Shown: positions 15,101 to 23,480, counted from the first letter of the stretch. The stretch is DNA of 64,000 bases from Natrarchaeobius halalkaliphilus (GCF_003841485.1 NZ_REFY01000004.1:434001-498000); one strand, 5' to 3'. The notes: a model not told the origin generated them from the letters alone. A program made the numbers and translations.

Positions 15101-17900
15101 TCCCGAACACTAACTCGCCAACGAGTTCCTGCCGGTCGTCGATTTCATAGAAGGGATCGAGACCGTAGTACTGCTCGAGGAGGTCGTCGATGAAGTCGGC
15201 CGTCTGCATCATGTGCTCGGCTGCGCCGTCGGAGAGGACGATATCCTGAACCTTGAGTTCGACCAGCTGGTCGTCGTGGGTCAGCGGATCGTCGTGGATA
15301 TCCGCCTCGTAGCCGAGAGCCTGAAGCTGGCCGACGTCGACGTCGAGTTCGCTCGCCCGGACGGACGTCACCGGGAGATCGGTCATGTCGTAGCGAACGG
15401 TGCCGTCCTTGAACGAGGAGACGTCGTGTTTCGCACGCAGGATCCCCTTTTCGATCGGCTCGGGGATCTTCGTTTCCGAGGTCAGTCCCTTGACGCCTTT
15501 GAGGATCTCGAAGGCGTTCTCGCGTTCCCCGACGGACTCGAGTGCGTCGCGGTACTCCTCGTGGATGTCGATTTCGCGGTTCTCGACGCAGGTGGCCTCG
15601 CGTTCGCAGTGGCCACACTCGACGCGTCCGGCCTCGTCCGGCTCGATGCGCTGGTCGCAGTCGGGACAGCGGTAGTCGGGCGTCGTCCGTTCGTCGCAAT
15701 CTGGACAGCGGTTCTTGAACGTCTCCGTTCCACAGCTCTCACAGCGCTTTCGGCCGATCTGGACCTCGACGACGCCGGGCGTATCGGACATCGTCTCGGC
15801 GTGCGTAGCCGCATCGGCAACGTTTCGCTGTTGGCCGCCGGCTTCACCGATCGGAAACAGGGTGTGAACCGGCGGGCTCAGGTCCCGTCGCTCGGATTTC
15901 TCCGGGCGCCCCATCCGATTTCCAACGCGAGTTGGGGCTCGCTCGCGGACCGCGAAGGGAGCGATCTCGTTGACCGCCTCGGTGGCGTTGTCGCCGGCCG
16001 TTTCGTGGCCCCAGTTTCGCGCGCGCTCGGAGAGATCGTCACGACACCAGGTTCGTTCGAGTTCGATGATCGATCCTCGAGTTCGATCGTCGGAGCCGGC
16101 GGCTGCGCCGTCGGTCACCGCCTCCCGTGGCTCACAGCCGAGCGCTCGAACGAACGCCTGCCAGTCGTCGATCTCGATCCGGTTTTCGTCCGGTCGCTGG
16201 CGGTGTTCGATCGCGATCGCCTCGAGAGAGTCGCGCGTCCGTTCTTCGTACTCGAGGACGAGCGTCTCGTCGTCGTCTTCGATCCGGCCGGCAGCGGTCG
16301 CATCCGCGAGGTCACAGAACGCCTCGACCGAAAGGTCGTGCCAGAGGTAGGTGTACTGGGGATGAAGCGGCGCGTCGTAGCTCGTCGCCCACTCGAGAGC
16401 GTCCTCGACGTCGGGGAACTCGAGGTCGATGCGAGGGTCGTCCTCGAGGGCCTGGACGTCCGCTCCGGCGGCCGCGACGTCCTGGATCCACCACTCGTAG
16501 ACGTACGACGCCGGCGAGAGCGGACGGTTGTTCTCGACGAACTCGCCGTAGTTGACCAGGTACTCCCCCGCGTCGAGGATCTTCTCGACGCCGTTTCTGA
16601 TCTCGAGTGCCTCCTCCGGGTCGTCGATCCGACGAACGTCGCCGTTCGCCAGCTTGACCGTGGGACCGTCGATGCTGTCGACGGGGACGATTCCGTGGGC
16701 CTTTCCCGGCCGCTCGGTCTTGATCTGGGTCCCGGTCGCGAGGAAGTCATCGACCAGATGCATCGTGGCGGGATGGACGCCACCGGTCGCAAAGCCGTGG
16801 TTTCGAGCGCGGCCGTAGCGGAGACGAAAGCCGCCCTTCGCGCTGGGATGTGAGAAAACCGGACGGCCGGCGATCAGGTCTCGAAGGAACTTCGTCGAGG
16901 ACTCGGCTCGTGGCGGGCCAGCGGAGTCGTCGACCGGTTCGGAGTCGACGTCGACCGGTGCGGACGATTCGTCCTCGTCTACGGTCTCCTCGCCGGCTGC
17001 GTCTTCCTCGCCGACTTCGGTTTCGCCCTCGTCGGCCGCGTCCTCCGCGTCGGCACCGTCGGCGTAGTTGCCGTCGATGAGATCCTGTAGCCAGGGCCAG
17101 TCGATCTCGTCGAGATTTCGGGTGTAGCGCTGAATTTTGGGCGCTTTCAGCGCGATACCCTCACCGAGGACGAGACACATGCCGCCGCGGGCGCTGTTCG
17201 TATCCACCCGATCTAGGTCCCGAAAGCCCGAAACTTCCTCGTCACCGGTCGCCTCCCCGTCGAGCATGATCGGGAGGTGTTTGGCGATGAACTTCGCCTC
17301 TTTCGCCTTGGGCGTATACTGGAGACCGGTCTCGTTGTCGTACAGGGCGATCTCCTCCGCGTAGCGTTCGACTTCCTCCTGGCGGACGCTGTATTGCTCG
17401 ATTCCCACGAGCGCACGCGTGTAATCCGCGACCAGCACCGAGAGCGCCTGTGCGGTCCCGCCCGCAGAGCGAATCGGACCCGCGTAGTAGACGTTGACGA
17501 ACTCCGTCCCGTCGTCGTTCGTCAGAATTTCGACCCGATCGATCCCCTCGATCGGCGCGGCGACGACCCCCTCGGTCAGCAGCGCGACCGCGGTTCGGAC
17601 GGCCCCTTCGACCTTGCCGGCTTTCGACTCGTAGTCCCCGACGCGACCCTCCGCGAAATCCTCCGCCAACTCGAGGGCGGCCTCCTCGCGTGACATCTCA
17701 CCCTCGAGTTCGCGAACGCGCTCTGCGACGCCGTCGATGCCGAGAATGTTCTCGACGCGGTCGGCCATGTCCTTTGCGACCGGAATCTCGACGTCGGGTT
17801 CGGGATCGCCGCCGCGTTCTTTGGCCCGCTCTGCGACGTCGAACGCCTCCTCGAGTCCGGATTCGAGCCGATCGAAGTACCGTTCGTCTTCTTCGCGCAT
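12135..17900 (-). CDS. polC: DNA polymerase D large subunit (DP2) with two inteins
   Basis: Catalytic subunit of the archaeal replicative polymerase PolD. The 1921-residue precursor holds two inteins (residues 969-1147 and 1177-1693); removing them leaves 1225 residues, normal for haloarchaeal DP2. Visible family features: the N-terminal block YYAGPIRSAGGTAQALSVLVADY, a poly-acidic insert near residues 280-330, a zinc cluster near 725-790 (CESCGTETFKNRCPDC, CPDCDQ, CGHCE), the catalytic region around HPYFHAAKRRN / CDGDEDCVMLLMDG, and a C-terminal zinc finger CLDCGEKFRRM...CRECGG. The last residues (KPTSLADFMGGSPDSNDK) come from the integrated element rather than the original gene end at 10742. 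It starts 1 nt after the PPC-domain gene stop, so the two form an operon. Confidence 0.96.
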   Translation of the reverse strand: MREEDERYFDRLESGLEEAFDVAERAKERGGDPEPDVEIPVAKDMADRVENILGIDGVAERVRELEGEMSREEAALELAEDFAEGRVGDYESKAGKVEGAVRTAVALLTEGVVAAPIEGIDRVEILTNDDGTEFVNVYYAGPIRSAGGTAQALSVLVADYTRALVGIEQYSVRQEEVERYAEEIALYDNETGLQYTPKAKEAKFIAKHLPIMLDGEATGDEEVSGFRDLDRVDTNSARGGMCLVLGEGIALKAPKIQRYTRNLDEIDWPWLQDLIDGNYADGADAEDAADEGETEVGEEDAAGEETVDEDESSAPVDVDSEPVDDSAGPPRAESSTKFLRDLIAGRPVFSHPSAKGGFRLRYGRARNHGFATGGVHPATMHLVDDFLATGTQIKTERPGKAHGIVPVDSIDGPTVKLANGDVRRIDDPEEALEIRNGVEKILDAGEYLVNYGEFVENNRPLSPASYVYEWWIQDVAAAGADVQALEDDPRIDLEFPDVEDALEWATSYDAPLHPQYTYLWHDLSVEAFCDLADATAAGRIEDDDETLVLEYEERTRDSLEAIAIEHRQRPDENRIEIDDWQAFVRALGCEPREAVTDGAAAGSDDRTRGSIIELERTWCRDDLSERARNWGHETAGDNATEAVNEIAPFAVRERAPTRVGNRMGRPEKSERRDLSPPVHTLFPIGEAGGQQRNVADAATHAETMSDTPGVVEVQIGRKRCESCGTETFKNRCPDCDERTTPDYRCPDCDQRIEPDEAGRVECGHCEREATCVENREIDIHEEYRDALESVGERENAFEILKGVKGLTSETKIPEPIEKGILRAKHDVSSFKDGTVRYDMTDLPVTSVRASELDVDVGQLQALGYEADIHDDPLTHDDQLVELKVQDIVLSDGAAEHMMQTADFIDDLLEQYYGLDPFYEIDDRQELVGELVFGMAPHTSAATVGRVIGFTSAAVGYAHPYFHAAKRRNCFHPETTIRYNDESGNRREEPIEEFVESRLTNPREDDFGTLIQDLEGTITVPSIEDSGRAIERPVESISKHPAPNHLVRIETCNGRSLTVTPDHTMVAWDDGLERIAASELETGDRIPLPTDTARDGSIDAVSGVVDGGSPEVDIVERVQFVPSDVDYTYCLTVAETHTLIANGLHTAQCDGDEDCVMLLMDGLLNFSRSYLPDKRGGSVAEDSRLIAFDPQGNLRFMTFDEFWDELEVPIEIDGKFQKKTAALEGWTTYAFDENHEAEPKPIEKAIRYEADDSEELLRVSTQFGRELEITTDHSLFRYDDGIEEIAGSDLEEGDLIVAPQTLEVEPIETTIDVLECVEDPYVLLDDEHEAWLTDVWDESKRGSETRVAFDGGISYRLSKKKVCRSTLEDIETEHGEQPLPDDCSVGWTGSSDCIHRHLDVDEDFAWLLGMFVAEGSLSGTRPVIHNGDEKLVDRVVETGEASFGCEPSVRWSNKAYEVAFPAVFFDVLYELGFEDCDSYNSSEKIVPDCILRAENDVVLAFLRGFIAGDGSEPSDDNYTGINFHTTSEDVKDGIVYLCHRLGLVANVSRRERGASRQPIYTVSVSGGATRNPLEQILQDKEPYQPKSLVVSIPDELMEIREMDITGITRLVPKYLKRRDNISLEKLEEIVTEFDERDLPEEAEEKLEAIRPLVDGDLSYLRITSIERVEYDGYLYDLQVGGEPIFTANWLYAHNSMDAPLVMSSRIDPSEIDDEAHNMDIVSQYSREFYEATLEQADPESIDIQTGEDTLGTDGEYTGFRHTHDTTDIAMGPDLSAYKTLGSMMDKMDAQLELSRKLAAVDETDVAERVIEYHFLPDLIGNLRAFSRQETRCLDCGEKFRRMPLTGDCRECGGRVNLTVHKGSVNKYMQTAIQVADEYDCRDYTKQRLEVLEQALESIFENDKNKPTSLADFMGGSPDSNDK
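12188..12201 (-). repeat. att site, right copy (14-bp direct repeat) inside polC
   Basis: gtttattcttgtcg, the second copy of the element boundary repeat. It lies in frame near the end of the polC reading frame and codes DKNK. Everything downstream of it in polC (down to 12135) is element-derived. Confidence 0.82.
12822..14372 (-). other. Intein 2 in PolD DP2 with LAGLIDADG endonuclease
   Basis: Residues 1177-1693 (517 residues) interrupt LPDKRGG / SMDAPLV. Block A begins with Ser1 (SVAEDSRLIAF), block B is LEITTDHSLFRY, and the end is FTANWLYAHN with canonical His-Asn and Ser+1. Two LAGLIDADG motifs are visible, LLGMFVAEGSL (acidic residue Glu1413) and FLRGFIAGDGS (Asp1508), so the homing endonuclease may be active. 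Intein 1 lies only 29 extein residues away. Confidence 0.93.
14460..14996 (-). other. Intein 1 in PolD DP2 (mini-intein, Cys1, C-terminal Gln)
   Basis: Residues 969-1147 (179 residues) interrupt AAKRRN / CDGDED. Block A starts with Cys1 (CFHPETTIRY), block B is LTVTPDHTMVAW with the conserved T-x-x-H, and blocks F/G are YTYCLTVAETHTLIANGLHTAQ's parts ending in Gln instead of Asn and Ala instead of the usual penultimate His; the next extein residue is Cys1148. Its size leaves no room for a homing endonuclease. A C-terminal Gln with Cys+1 at this polymerase site is known from the Pyrococcus abyssi PolII intein. Splicing is therefore plausible but with a noncanonical last step. Confidence 0.9.
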
Positions 17901-17901
17901 C

Positions 17902-18321
17902 TCAGAGCCAGAGGTCGAGTTCGGTCGTCTCGTCGTACTCGCGCTCGAGAGCCTCTTCGAAGACGCGCATGTAGACTTCGCCGGCCCAGACCGTCGCCTC
18001 GTTCAGGTGGCCTGCGACCGCGTTGCCCTCGGGATCGGAGAGCACGGCGTGGGTGTGTGCGAACCGGTCGCCGTCGAGCCAGGAGACGTTCCCGACGCAG
18101 CTTGCGACCTCGAGCGGTTCGTCGAACTCGATGGCGTCGTACTCGCAGTCGTCCTGATCGTAGAACCAACACTCCGCGTCCTGGACGGCCCCCAGCGCGC
18201 TGAACCACGCGGCGTCGGCCTCGACCGCCGCGGCAAGCGACTCGATCTCCGCGCGCCAGTCAGCACCCGTCTCGAGACGAGCGACGTACTCGCCCGTGGT
18301 TTCGACGGCTCGATAGTTCAT
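17902..18321 (-). CDS. PPC (DUF296) domain protein
   Basis: A 139-residue single-domain protein of the PPC/DUF296 family: GEYVARLETGADW at the start, the core WFSALGAVQDAE, and the C-terminal HTHAVLSDPEGNAVAGHLNEATVWAGEVYMRVFE. The His-rich HTHAVLSDP segment is the usual metal-site region in this fold. In plants the domain accompanies AT-hooks; archaeal stand-alone copies are thought to bind DNA or small ligands, without settled function. The ATG at 18321 (MNYRAVETTG) is preferred over one 36 nt upstream because homology begins there. It sits 1 nt before polC on the same strand and is likely cotranscribed with it. Confidence 0.85.
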   Translation of the reverse strand: MNYRAVETTGEYVARLETGADWRAEIESLAAAVEADAAWFSALGAVQDAECWFYDQDDCEYDAIEFDEPLEVASCVGNVSWLDGDRFAHTHAVLSDPEGNAVAGHLNEATVWAGEVYMRVFEEALEREYDETTELDLWL

Positions 18322-18478
18322 ACTGTTGCTACTGTGTGCGCGAGAAGAAAAAGTCACCGTCGAGCGGACGCCGCAATGGAAGTCGACAGTTCGAGCACGA
18401 AGCGGACGGTGCTCCCCGGGAGGAACGCGAGGGGAGTCGAAAGCGCTCGAACGAGATCGATTGGTACGATTTCGCCGT

Positions 18479-18778
18479 TCACCAGGGCTGGTAGTACGCT
18501 ATCACGAACGGCCGATCTCGGTGCTCGAAGTACCAGTCCGTCGGCTGCTCGCTATCGCGGTCGTCGTAGGACGGGAGGTCCTCGAGCGGCGTCGCGGCGA
18601 ACGTCGGTCCCCTCGAGTCGACGATTCGTGCGTCGTCGGTCGACGCTGCGGTCAGTTCGCCCGACGCATCAGCCGATCCGTTCACCTCCGTCGACTGTTC
18701 CGACCGCGTCGGGAGTGTACATCCCGCGAGGCCGAGACACGCGGCGACCATCTCGGAACAGAGCGTTCGTCGAATCAT
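18479..18778 (-). CDS. Small lipoprotein, unknown function
   Basis: A 99-residue exported lipoprotein. The start at 18778 gives IRRTLCSEMVAACLGLAGC, a short signal with a lipobox cysteine at about residue 20; longer upstream starts would add a Cys/Arg-rich stretch with no signal. The mature 75 residues are Ser/Asp-rich and end in a Tyr/Trp-rich tail (DWYFEHRDRPFVIAYYQPW), which looks like a folded hydrophobic end. No family recognised. It lies 98 nt downstream of another envelope protein gene on the same strand. Confidence 0.62.
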   Translation of the reverse strand: MIRRTLCSEMVAACLGLAGCTLPTRSEQSTEVNGSADASGELTAASTDDARIVDSRGPTFAATPLEDLPSYDDRDSEQPTDWYFEHRDRPFVIAYYQPW

Positions 18779-18876
18779 AATTTCAAGCCGGTTGTGGGCG
18801 CATATTACAAACGAATATACTTCACTCTCGAGCCGAAACGACGGCGCTCGGTAGGCTCCGAACGCGCTCTCGCTCG

Positions 18877-19599
18877 TCAAAACCAGAGAAGCGGTCCCCA
18901 CGCGGCGAACGCAACGAACGCACCGAGAACGACGGCAGCCATCAGTCCGCGAGCGAGCCACGGCTCGAGGCGCTCGCGCCGAGTTGTCACGCGGACCCGT
19001 GGCACGCGCTCGACCTGCCTGATCCCGCTGTCGGAGCGGTAGGTGAACACCACCGGAATCACGTACTCGCCCGGCGGGGTCGCCTTCCGCGTGTTGATCT
19101 CGAGGAGGTATGCCGGTTCACCGGTCCGGTTTCCGTCGAGGGGTTTCCACCGTAGTGCCCCGCCGGCGTCGCTCGAGTCGCGTCGAAACAGGGTCGACCG
19201 GCGGCCGTCGATCCGTCTTCCAGTCTGCCCCGCTCGAACGGCCTCGATGCCCGCGTCGGCCGTTGCCTCCGTTGACTCGGCCGATCCGGGTCCCGAATTT
19301 CGGCGAACGACGCCCGGGTCCTCGAGATCGATCAGTTCGTCACCGTCGTAGAACACGCTCAGGTCGTTCTCGGTGACGCGACCGGTGCCGGAGACGAACA
19401 CCCCCAGTTCGATCCGCCCGCCGGGATCGACGCGATCCGTTCCGAGAAAGACGTCGAGTTCGTTCTCCTCGATGTCGGCGGTTCCGGAGACGGAGACGGC
19501 GATCTCGAGTTCGGCGTCGGAATCGATCCGGGATCGCTCGAGAAGCGGCGCGATCGGATGGTCGCCGTCGTGACTCGCGTCGTCTGGCGAGAAACACAT
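18877..19599 (-). CDS. Membrane-anchored beta-rich protein, unknown function
   Basis: A 240-residue protein with repeated beta-strand phrases (ELEIAVSVSGTADIEENELDVF and IELGVFVSGTGRVTENDLSVF form an internal duplication of about 35 residues), a linker, then a CARDB/NEW3-like segment (KATPPGEYVIPVVFTYRSDSG) and one C-terminal transmembrane helix (ARGLMAAVVLGAFVAFAAW). There is no N-terminal signal peptide, so the C-terminal anchor with an N-terminal domain is either cytoplasmic or exported by another route. The start at 19599 (MCFSPDDAS) is preferred. It may belong with the downstream lipoprotein. Function unknown. Confidence 0.65.
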   Translation of the reverse strand: MCFSPDDASHDGDHPIAPLLERSRIDSDAELEIAVSVSGTADIEENELDVFLGTDRVDPGGRIELGVFVSGTGRVTENDLSVFYDGDELIDLEDPGVVRRNSGPGSAESTEATADAGIEAVRAGQTGRRIDGRRSTLFRRDSSDAGGALRWKPLDGNRTGEPAYLLEINTRKATPPGEYVIPVVFTYRSDSGIRQVERVPRVRVTTRRERLEPWLARGLMAAVVLGAFVAFAAWGPLLWF

Positions 19600-19687
19600 T
19601 GAATACCCGACTATTACGGCCGCTCGAGTTGAGCGTAACGGCCGATTCGCCGTCAATCGGTACTGACGACGGCCGTTCGTTTTCGTC

Positions 19688-20977
19688 CTACGTTCCGTGA
19701 TCCCAGCTACCCATGTACTCGCGCTGGGTCTCGGTCAACGAATCGAACTCGACGCCCTCGGCTGCGAGTTTGATCTCGGCGATCTCCTCGTCGAGTTCGT
19801 CCGGGACGTCGTGGACGCCCGCGTCGTACGCGTCGCTGTTCTCGAGCATCTCGCGCACGCAGACGGCCTGAACGCCGAAGGACTGGTCCATCACCTCGAC
19901 GGGATGGCCGAGCGAGACGGGGGCGGCGAGATTGACCAGTCGACCCTCGGCAACGACGTTGAGCCGTCGGCCGTCGGCCATCTCGTAGGCTTCGACACCG
20001 TCGCGGGCCTCGTAGCGGTCGACCGCGAGGTCGTCGAGGGCCTCCAGATCGATCTCGATGTCGAAGTGGCCCGCGTTCGCGAGCAGGACGCCGTCTTGCA
20101 TCTCCTCGAAGTGCTCGCGGACGACGACGTCGCGGTTGCCCGTCGTCGTGAGGAAGACGTCGCCGATCTCGGCGGCCTCGGCCATCGGCATCACGTCGTA
20201 GCCCTCCATGTGTGCCTCGAGCGCTCGTCGCGGCTCGACCTCGGTGACGACGACGTTCGCGTTCTGACCCGACGCCTTCCGGGCGACACCCTTGCCGCAG
20301 TAGCCAAAGCCGGCGACGACGACGTTCTTGCCGGCCCACGAGAGGTTCGTAGTCATGGCGATCGACGCCAGCGAGGATTCGCCGGTGCCGTGAACGTTGT
20401 CGAACAGTCGTTTCATCGGTGTGTCGTTGACCGCGAAGACGGGATACTCGAGTGCGCCGTCGTCGTCCATCGCGCGCAGTCGGTGAACGCCGGTCGTGGT
20501 CTCCTCTGCACCCCCGACGATGCCGTCGATCAGCTCGGGGTACTCCTCGTGGATCGCCGCGACGAGGTCCATCCCGTCGTCGACCGTTACGGTCGGCTCG
20601 TGGGCGATGACGGCCTCGATGGCGTCGTAGTACGCTTCGTCGTTGACGCCGCGTTTGGCGTAACTGGTGATACTCTCGTGTGTGTCGAGGGCCGCGCTCA
20701 CGTCGTCGTGCGTCGACAGTGGGTTGCAGCCGGTGACGGCGACTTCCGCGCCGCCCTCCGCAAGCGTTTCGACGAGGATCGCGGTCTTCGCTTCGACGTG
20801 CATCGCCATCGCGATCCGCTCGCCCTCGAAGGGCTGGTCCGCGAGGAACTCCTCGCGAACGTGTTCCAGGATCGGCATGTGCTGGGCAGCCCAGTCCATC
20901 TTCCGGCGGCCCTTCGTTCGAGCCTCGTCCAGATCGTCCAGCTGTTCGCTGATCGGTGGATACGAACTGTCGGTCAT
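19688..20977 (-). CDS. ahcY: Adenosylhomocysteinase (archaeal SahH)
   Basis: Converts S-adenosylhomocysteine to adenosine and homocysteine (reversibly), removing the product inhibitor of methyltransferases. The 429-residue length fits the archaeal type, which lacks the eukaryotic insert. Visible are the substrate region AVTGCNPLSTHDDVSAAL, the conserved DDGMDL, the NAD-binding VVVAGFGYCGKGVARKA, and the C-terminal VMDQSFGVQA. The start at 20977 (MTDSSYPPISEQLDDL) is chosen; a 24-residue upstream extension does not look like the family. An amidohydrolase acting on related purine nucleosides is encoded about 1.2 kb upstream on the same strand. Confidence 0.96.
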   Translation of the reverse strand: MTDSSYPPISEQLDDLDEARTKGRRKMDWAAQHMPILEHVREEFLADQPFEGERIAMAMHVEAKTAILVETLAEGGAEVAVTGCNPLSTHDDVSAALDTHESITSYAKRGVNDEAYYDAIEAVIAHEPTVTVDDGMDLVAAIHEEYPELIDGIVGGAEETTTGVHRLRAMDDDGALEYPVFAVNDTPMKRLFDNVHGTGESSLASIAMTTNLSWAGKNVVVAGFGYCGKGVARKASGQNANVVVTEVEPRRALEAHMEGYDVMPMAEAAEIGDVFLTTTGNRDVVVREHFEEMQDGVLLANAGHFDIEIDLEALDDLAVDRYEARDGVEAYEMADGRRLNVVAEGRLVNLAAPVSLGHPVEVMDQSFGVQAVCVREMLENSDAYDAGVHDVPDELDEEIAEIKLAAEGVEFDSLTETQREYMGSWDHGT

Positions 20978-21354
20978 ACATCGATAGAGAGGGACCGCCG
21001 CCAAAACGCTACCGAAGCGATCCCACAGTGCCCACCGCACCGAACCCACAGGCTACCGAACCGGTGTCGAGAAAAGCCGCTCACGCCTCGAGTTCGGGCC
21101 CCGAGAACGCGGTGGTTCGTCGTCCGAACTGTCCATCGATTCGAGTGGACCCGCGAATTCCCGCCGGGGATCGATCGTCGCGACGATCGTTCGGCCGATT
21201 CGAGAGAATGCGCCAGCGGAGTCCGAGCGGCCGGTTCGGGGTGGTTCGTGGGGTCTCGTCTTCGACGCCGGGGACGGTCCGTGCCTCTGACACACGTCGT
21301 TCGTCGCGTCCACCGGCGTCGACCCTCGAGACGTGGGATGAGAGGTCGTCGGTG
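20978..21354 (-). other. Intergenic region upstream of ahcY
   Basis: A 377-nt stretch without a convincing gene. An 86-codon reading frame (21053-21313, minus) exists but is Arg/Pro/Ser-rich with no homology I recognise, so I do not call it. The promoter of ahcY should lie within the last 60 nt before 20977, but no clear TATA box is visible there. Confidence 0.5.
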
Positions 21355-22038
21355 CTACGGTGGGCCGGCCTGACCGGGCGGTCCGCCGTCGTCGTCATCG
21401 GACGGACCACCAGCGTGGTCCGGTGGTCCCCGATCGTGTTCGTCGTCATCGGACGGACCACCAGCGTGATCCGGTGGTCCCTGATCGTGTTCGTCATCGC
21501 TCGACTGACCACCAGCGTGGTCCGGCGGACCGGCGTGATCGGACGCGTTTCCGGGGTTGTTCTCGAGAACGAAGTTCGCGACCAGCACGCCGAGCGGGCC
21601 GCTCGATTCGTTTCGCTGTTCGTCGACGTAGGCGGAGACGAGCGATCCGAACGGAGCGTCGTCTCCGTCGTCGATCTCATCGTTCTCGTCGGCCGGCTCG
21701 AGCGTGGCCGTCGCCTCGACGGTATCGGTCGAGGTCGAAGCGGTGATCGTCACCGTAACCGACTCGTTCGACTCGGGGAGTTCGACCGTTCCGTTCACGT
21801 CGGTCGAGTACTCGCCCGTTCCCGCGTAAGATTCGTTGTCATCTGTCGAGACTCCGACGGTCACGTTTTCGATCGGACTCTCGTTTGCCGTTACCGTGAC
21901 GACTCCGTCCCCGGAGACCACCAGCGACAGCTCGTCGGTGGGTTCGTCACTGTTCGCTGCCGCGACGCCCAGCGGGGCGAACGCGGACAGGATCATCGCT
22001 GCGGCCAGTATCGCCGCGAGTAGTGTCTTCCTCGTCAT
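21355..22038 (-). CDS. Secreted protein with C-terminal GPPDHAGG repeats
   Basis: A 227-residue secreted protein. The start at 22038 gives a Sec signal (RKTLLAAILAAAMILSAFAPLGVAAA). Residues 30-110 form a small beta-sandwich of Ig-like or invasin-like appearance (VVTVTANESPIENVTVGV, TVELPESNESVTVTITAS). The C terminus holds about four GPPDHAGG units separated by Ser/Asp/Glu/His stretches, ending GGPPGQAGPP. The repeated DNA (about 21360-21540) is highly similar between units, so copy number may vary. His plus Asp suggests cation binding. Similar GPP-x-HAG tails occur in other haloarchaeal secreted proteins, in my recollection. Function unknown. Confidence 0.75.
   Translation of the reverse strand: MTRKTLLAAILAAAMILSAFAPLGVAAANSDEPTDELSLVVSGDGVVTVTANESPIENVTVGVSTDDNESYAGTGEYSTDVNGTVELPESNESVTVTITASTSTDTVEATATLEPADENDEIDDGDDAPFGSLVSAYVDEQRNESSGPLGVLVANFVLENNPGNASDHAGPPDHAGGQSSDDEHDQGPPDHAGGPSDDDEHDRGPPDHAGGPSDDDDGGPPGQAGPP
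21360..21540 (-). repeat. Tandem repeats coding GPPDHAGG units
   Basis: About four imperfect units of 45-50 nt, each coding GPPDHAGG plus an acidic spacer with EHD. They form the 3' end of the secreted protein gene. Confidence 0.7.
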
Positions 22039-22187
22039 CCGGTCGAGACATTCAGAATACGGTGAATAAACCCCGGCAGCAGTTCTCGACGGTTTGTTCA
22101 CAGAGAAACGGTGCCAGAATCGTTTTTACGGTTTACCGACCGTACAGAGCGTTTAGGAATCGTTCATCCGGCACGGAAATAGCGTCT

Positions 22188-23480
22188 TCAATCGTCGGCG
22201 CGGTCGACGAGTGACGCCGCCGTCCGACTCGCTCGTTCGAGAACCGACGGCTCATCGAGCGTTTTGACCTCGCGATCGCGCATGAGGACTCGTCCGTCAC
22301 AGACGGTGTGTCGTACGTCGGCCGCCGCCGCGGCGTACGCGAGGTGGCTCACGAGGTCGTGATGCGGCGTCAGATGCGGCCGGTCGACGTCGATCACCGC
22401 GAGATCGGCGGGAGCACCCGCCTCGAGTCGACCGGAATCGAGGCCGATCGCCTCGGCGCTTCCCCGAGTCATCATCTCGACGACGGCGCTCGCGGGAACG
22501 GCGCTCGCGTCATCGGCCGCCAGCTTGCCGATCATCGCGGCGTCGCGGGCCTCGTCGAGCATCGAGAGATCGTTGTTCGAGGCTGCGCCGTCGGTTCCCA
22601 GCCCGACGGTGACGCCGGCCTCGAGCAGCCGCTGGACGGGTGTCATCCCGCTCGCGAGCTTCATGTTCGATGCGGGACAGTGGATCACGCTGGTCCCCGC
22701 CTCGGCCAGGGCGGTGATCTCGCTTTCGTCGAGGTGGACGCCGTGGGCAACGAAATCCCCGGGCTCGAGCATCCCCTTCTCTGCGGCGTAGGCGAGCGGA
22801 CGAACGCCGTGTTCGTCGACGATCGGATCGACCTCGTCGGTCGTCTCGTTTGCGTGGTAGTGGACCGGAACGTCGAGTTCGCGCGCCTCCGGGACGAACT
22901 CCGCGAGGTACTCGCCGTCGACGGTCGTCAGCGAGTGGGGCATAAACGCCGTCGAGATTCGCCCGTCGGCCGCGCCGTCGTACTCTCGAGCCACCTCGAG
23001 GCCCGTCCGTGCGTCCTCGCGCGCGGCCTCGTCGTCTTTCGCGACGGAGATCACGCCGTGGCCGAGTCGTGCGCGAAGTCCCGCTTGCTCGACCGCGGCG
23101 GCGATCTCCGGAACCTCGAAGTACATGTCCGCGAACGCCGTCGTGCCGGATTTGATCATCTCGAGCAAGCCGAGTTCGGTGCCGACGCGGATATCTCCCG
23201 GATTCAGTTCGGCCTCGGCGGGCCAGATATCCTCGCGGAGCCAGGACTCGAGGGGTTTGTCGTCGGCGTAGCCGCGCAACAGCGTCATCGCGACGTGGCA
23301 GTGGCCGTTAACGAAGCCGGGCGTGACGAGCGACCCCGAGGCGTCGAGCGGTTCGTCGCCCGCGAGGTCGTCCCCGATCTCGAGGATCAGACCGCTGTCC
23401 TGGTCGACCAGTACGTCCGCGTTCGTGACCGTCCCGGAGGGAAGTAACACCCGTCCGCCGGTGATCGAAAGCGTCGTCAT
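22188..23480 (-). CDS. Amidohydrolase, 5'-deoxyadenosine / SAH deaminase type
   Basis: Metal-dependent deaminase of the MtaD/DadD (TrzN-like) amidohydrolase family, predicted to deaminate S-adenosylhomocysteine, methylthioadenosine, 5'-deoxyadenosine or adenosine. The 430-residue protein has the metal site pattern GHCHVAMTLLRG, then YHANETTDE, AHGVHLDESE and GTDGAASNNDLSMLDE, as in that family. The start at 23480 (MTTLSITGGRVLLPSG) is the family start; upstream codons are spurious. Downstream on the same strand lies ahcY, which makes adenosine from SAH, supporting a role in recycling methylation by-products. The exact substrate cannot be told from sequence. Confidence 0.9.
   Translation of the reverse strand: MTTLSITGGRVLLPSGTVTNADVLVDQDSGLILEIGDDLAGDEPLDASGSLVTPGFVNGHCHVAMTLLRGYADDKPLESWLREDIWPAEAELNPGDIRVGTELGLLEMIKSGTTAFADMYFEVPEIAAAVEQAGLRARLGHGVISVAKDDEAAREDARTGLEVAREYDGAADGRISTAFMPHSLTTVDGEYLAEFVPEARELDVPVHYHANETTDEVDPIVDEHGVRPLAYAAEKGMLEPGDFVAHGVHLDESEITALAEAGTSVIHCPASNMKLASGMTPVQRLLEAGVTVGLGTDGAASNNDLSMLDEARDAAMIGKLAADDASAVPASAVVEMMTRGSAEAIGLDSGRLEAGAPADLAVIDVDRPHLTPHHDLVSHLAYAAAAADVRHTVCDGRVLMRDREVKTLDEPSVLERASRTAASLVDRADD

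Noticed and set aside
15213-16853. 546-codon open frame antisense to polC
   Set aside because: The polC product in this region has clear zinc and catalytic motifs; the antisense product has no family features.
12135-17900. polC as a pseudogene because of its unusual length
   Set aside because: The extra 696 residues are two complete inteins with proper splice junctions; the exteins join to a normal 1225-residue DP2.
19697-21373. 558-codon open frame on the plus strand
   Set aside because: Antisense to ahcY. Composition is typical of a reverse-frame artefact.
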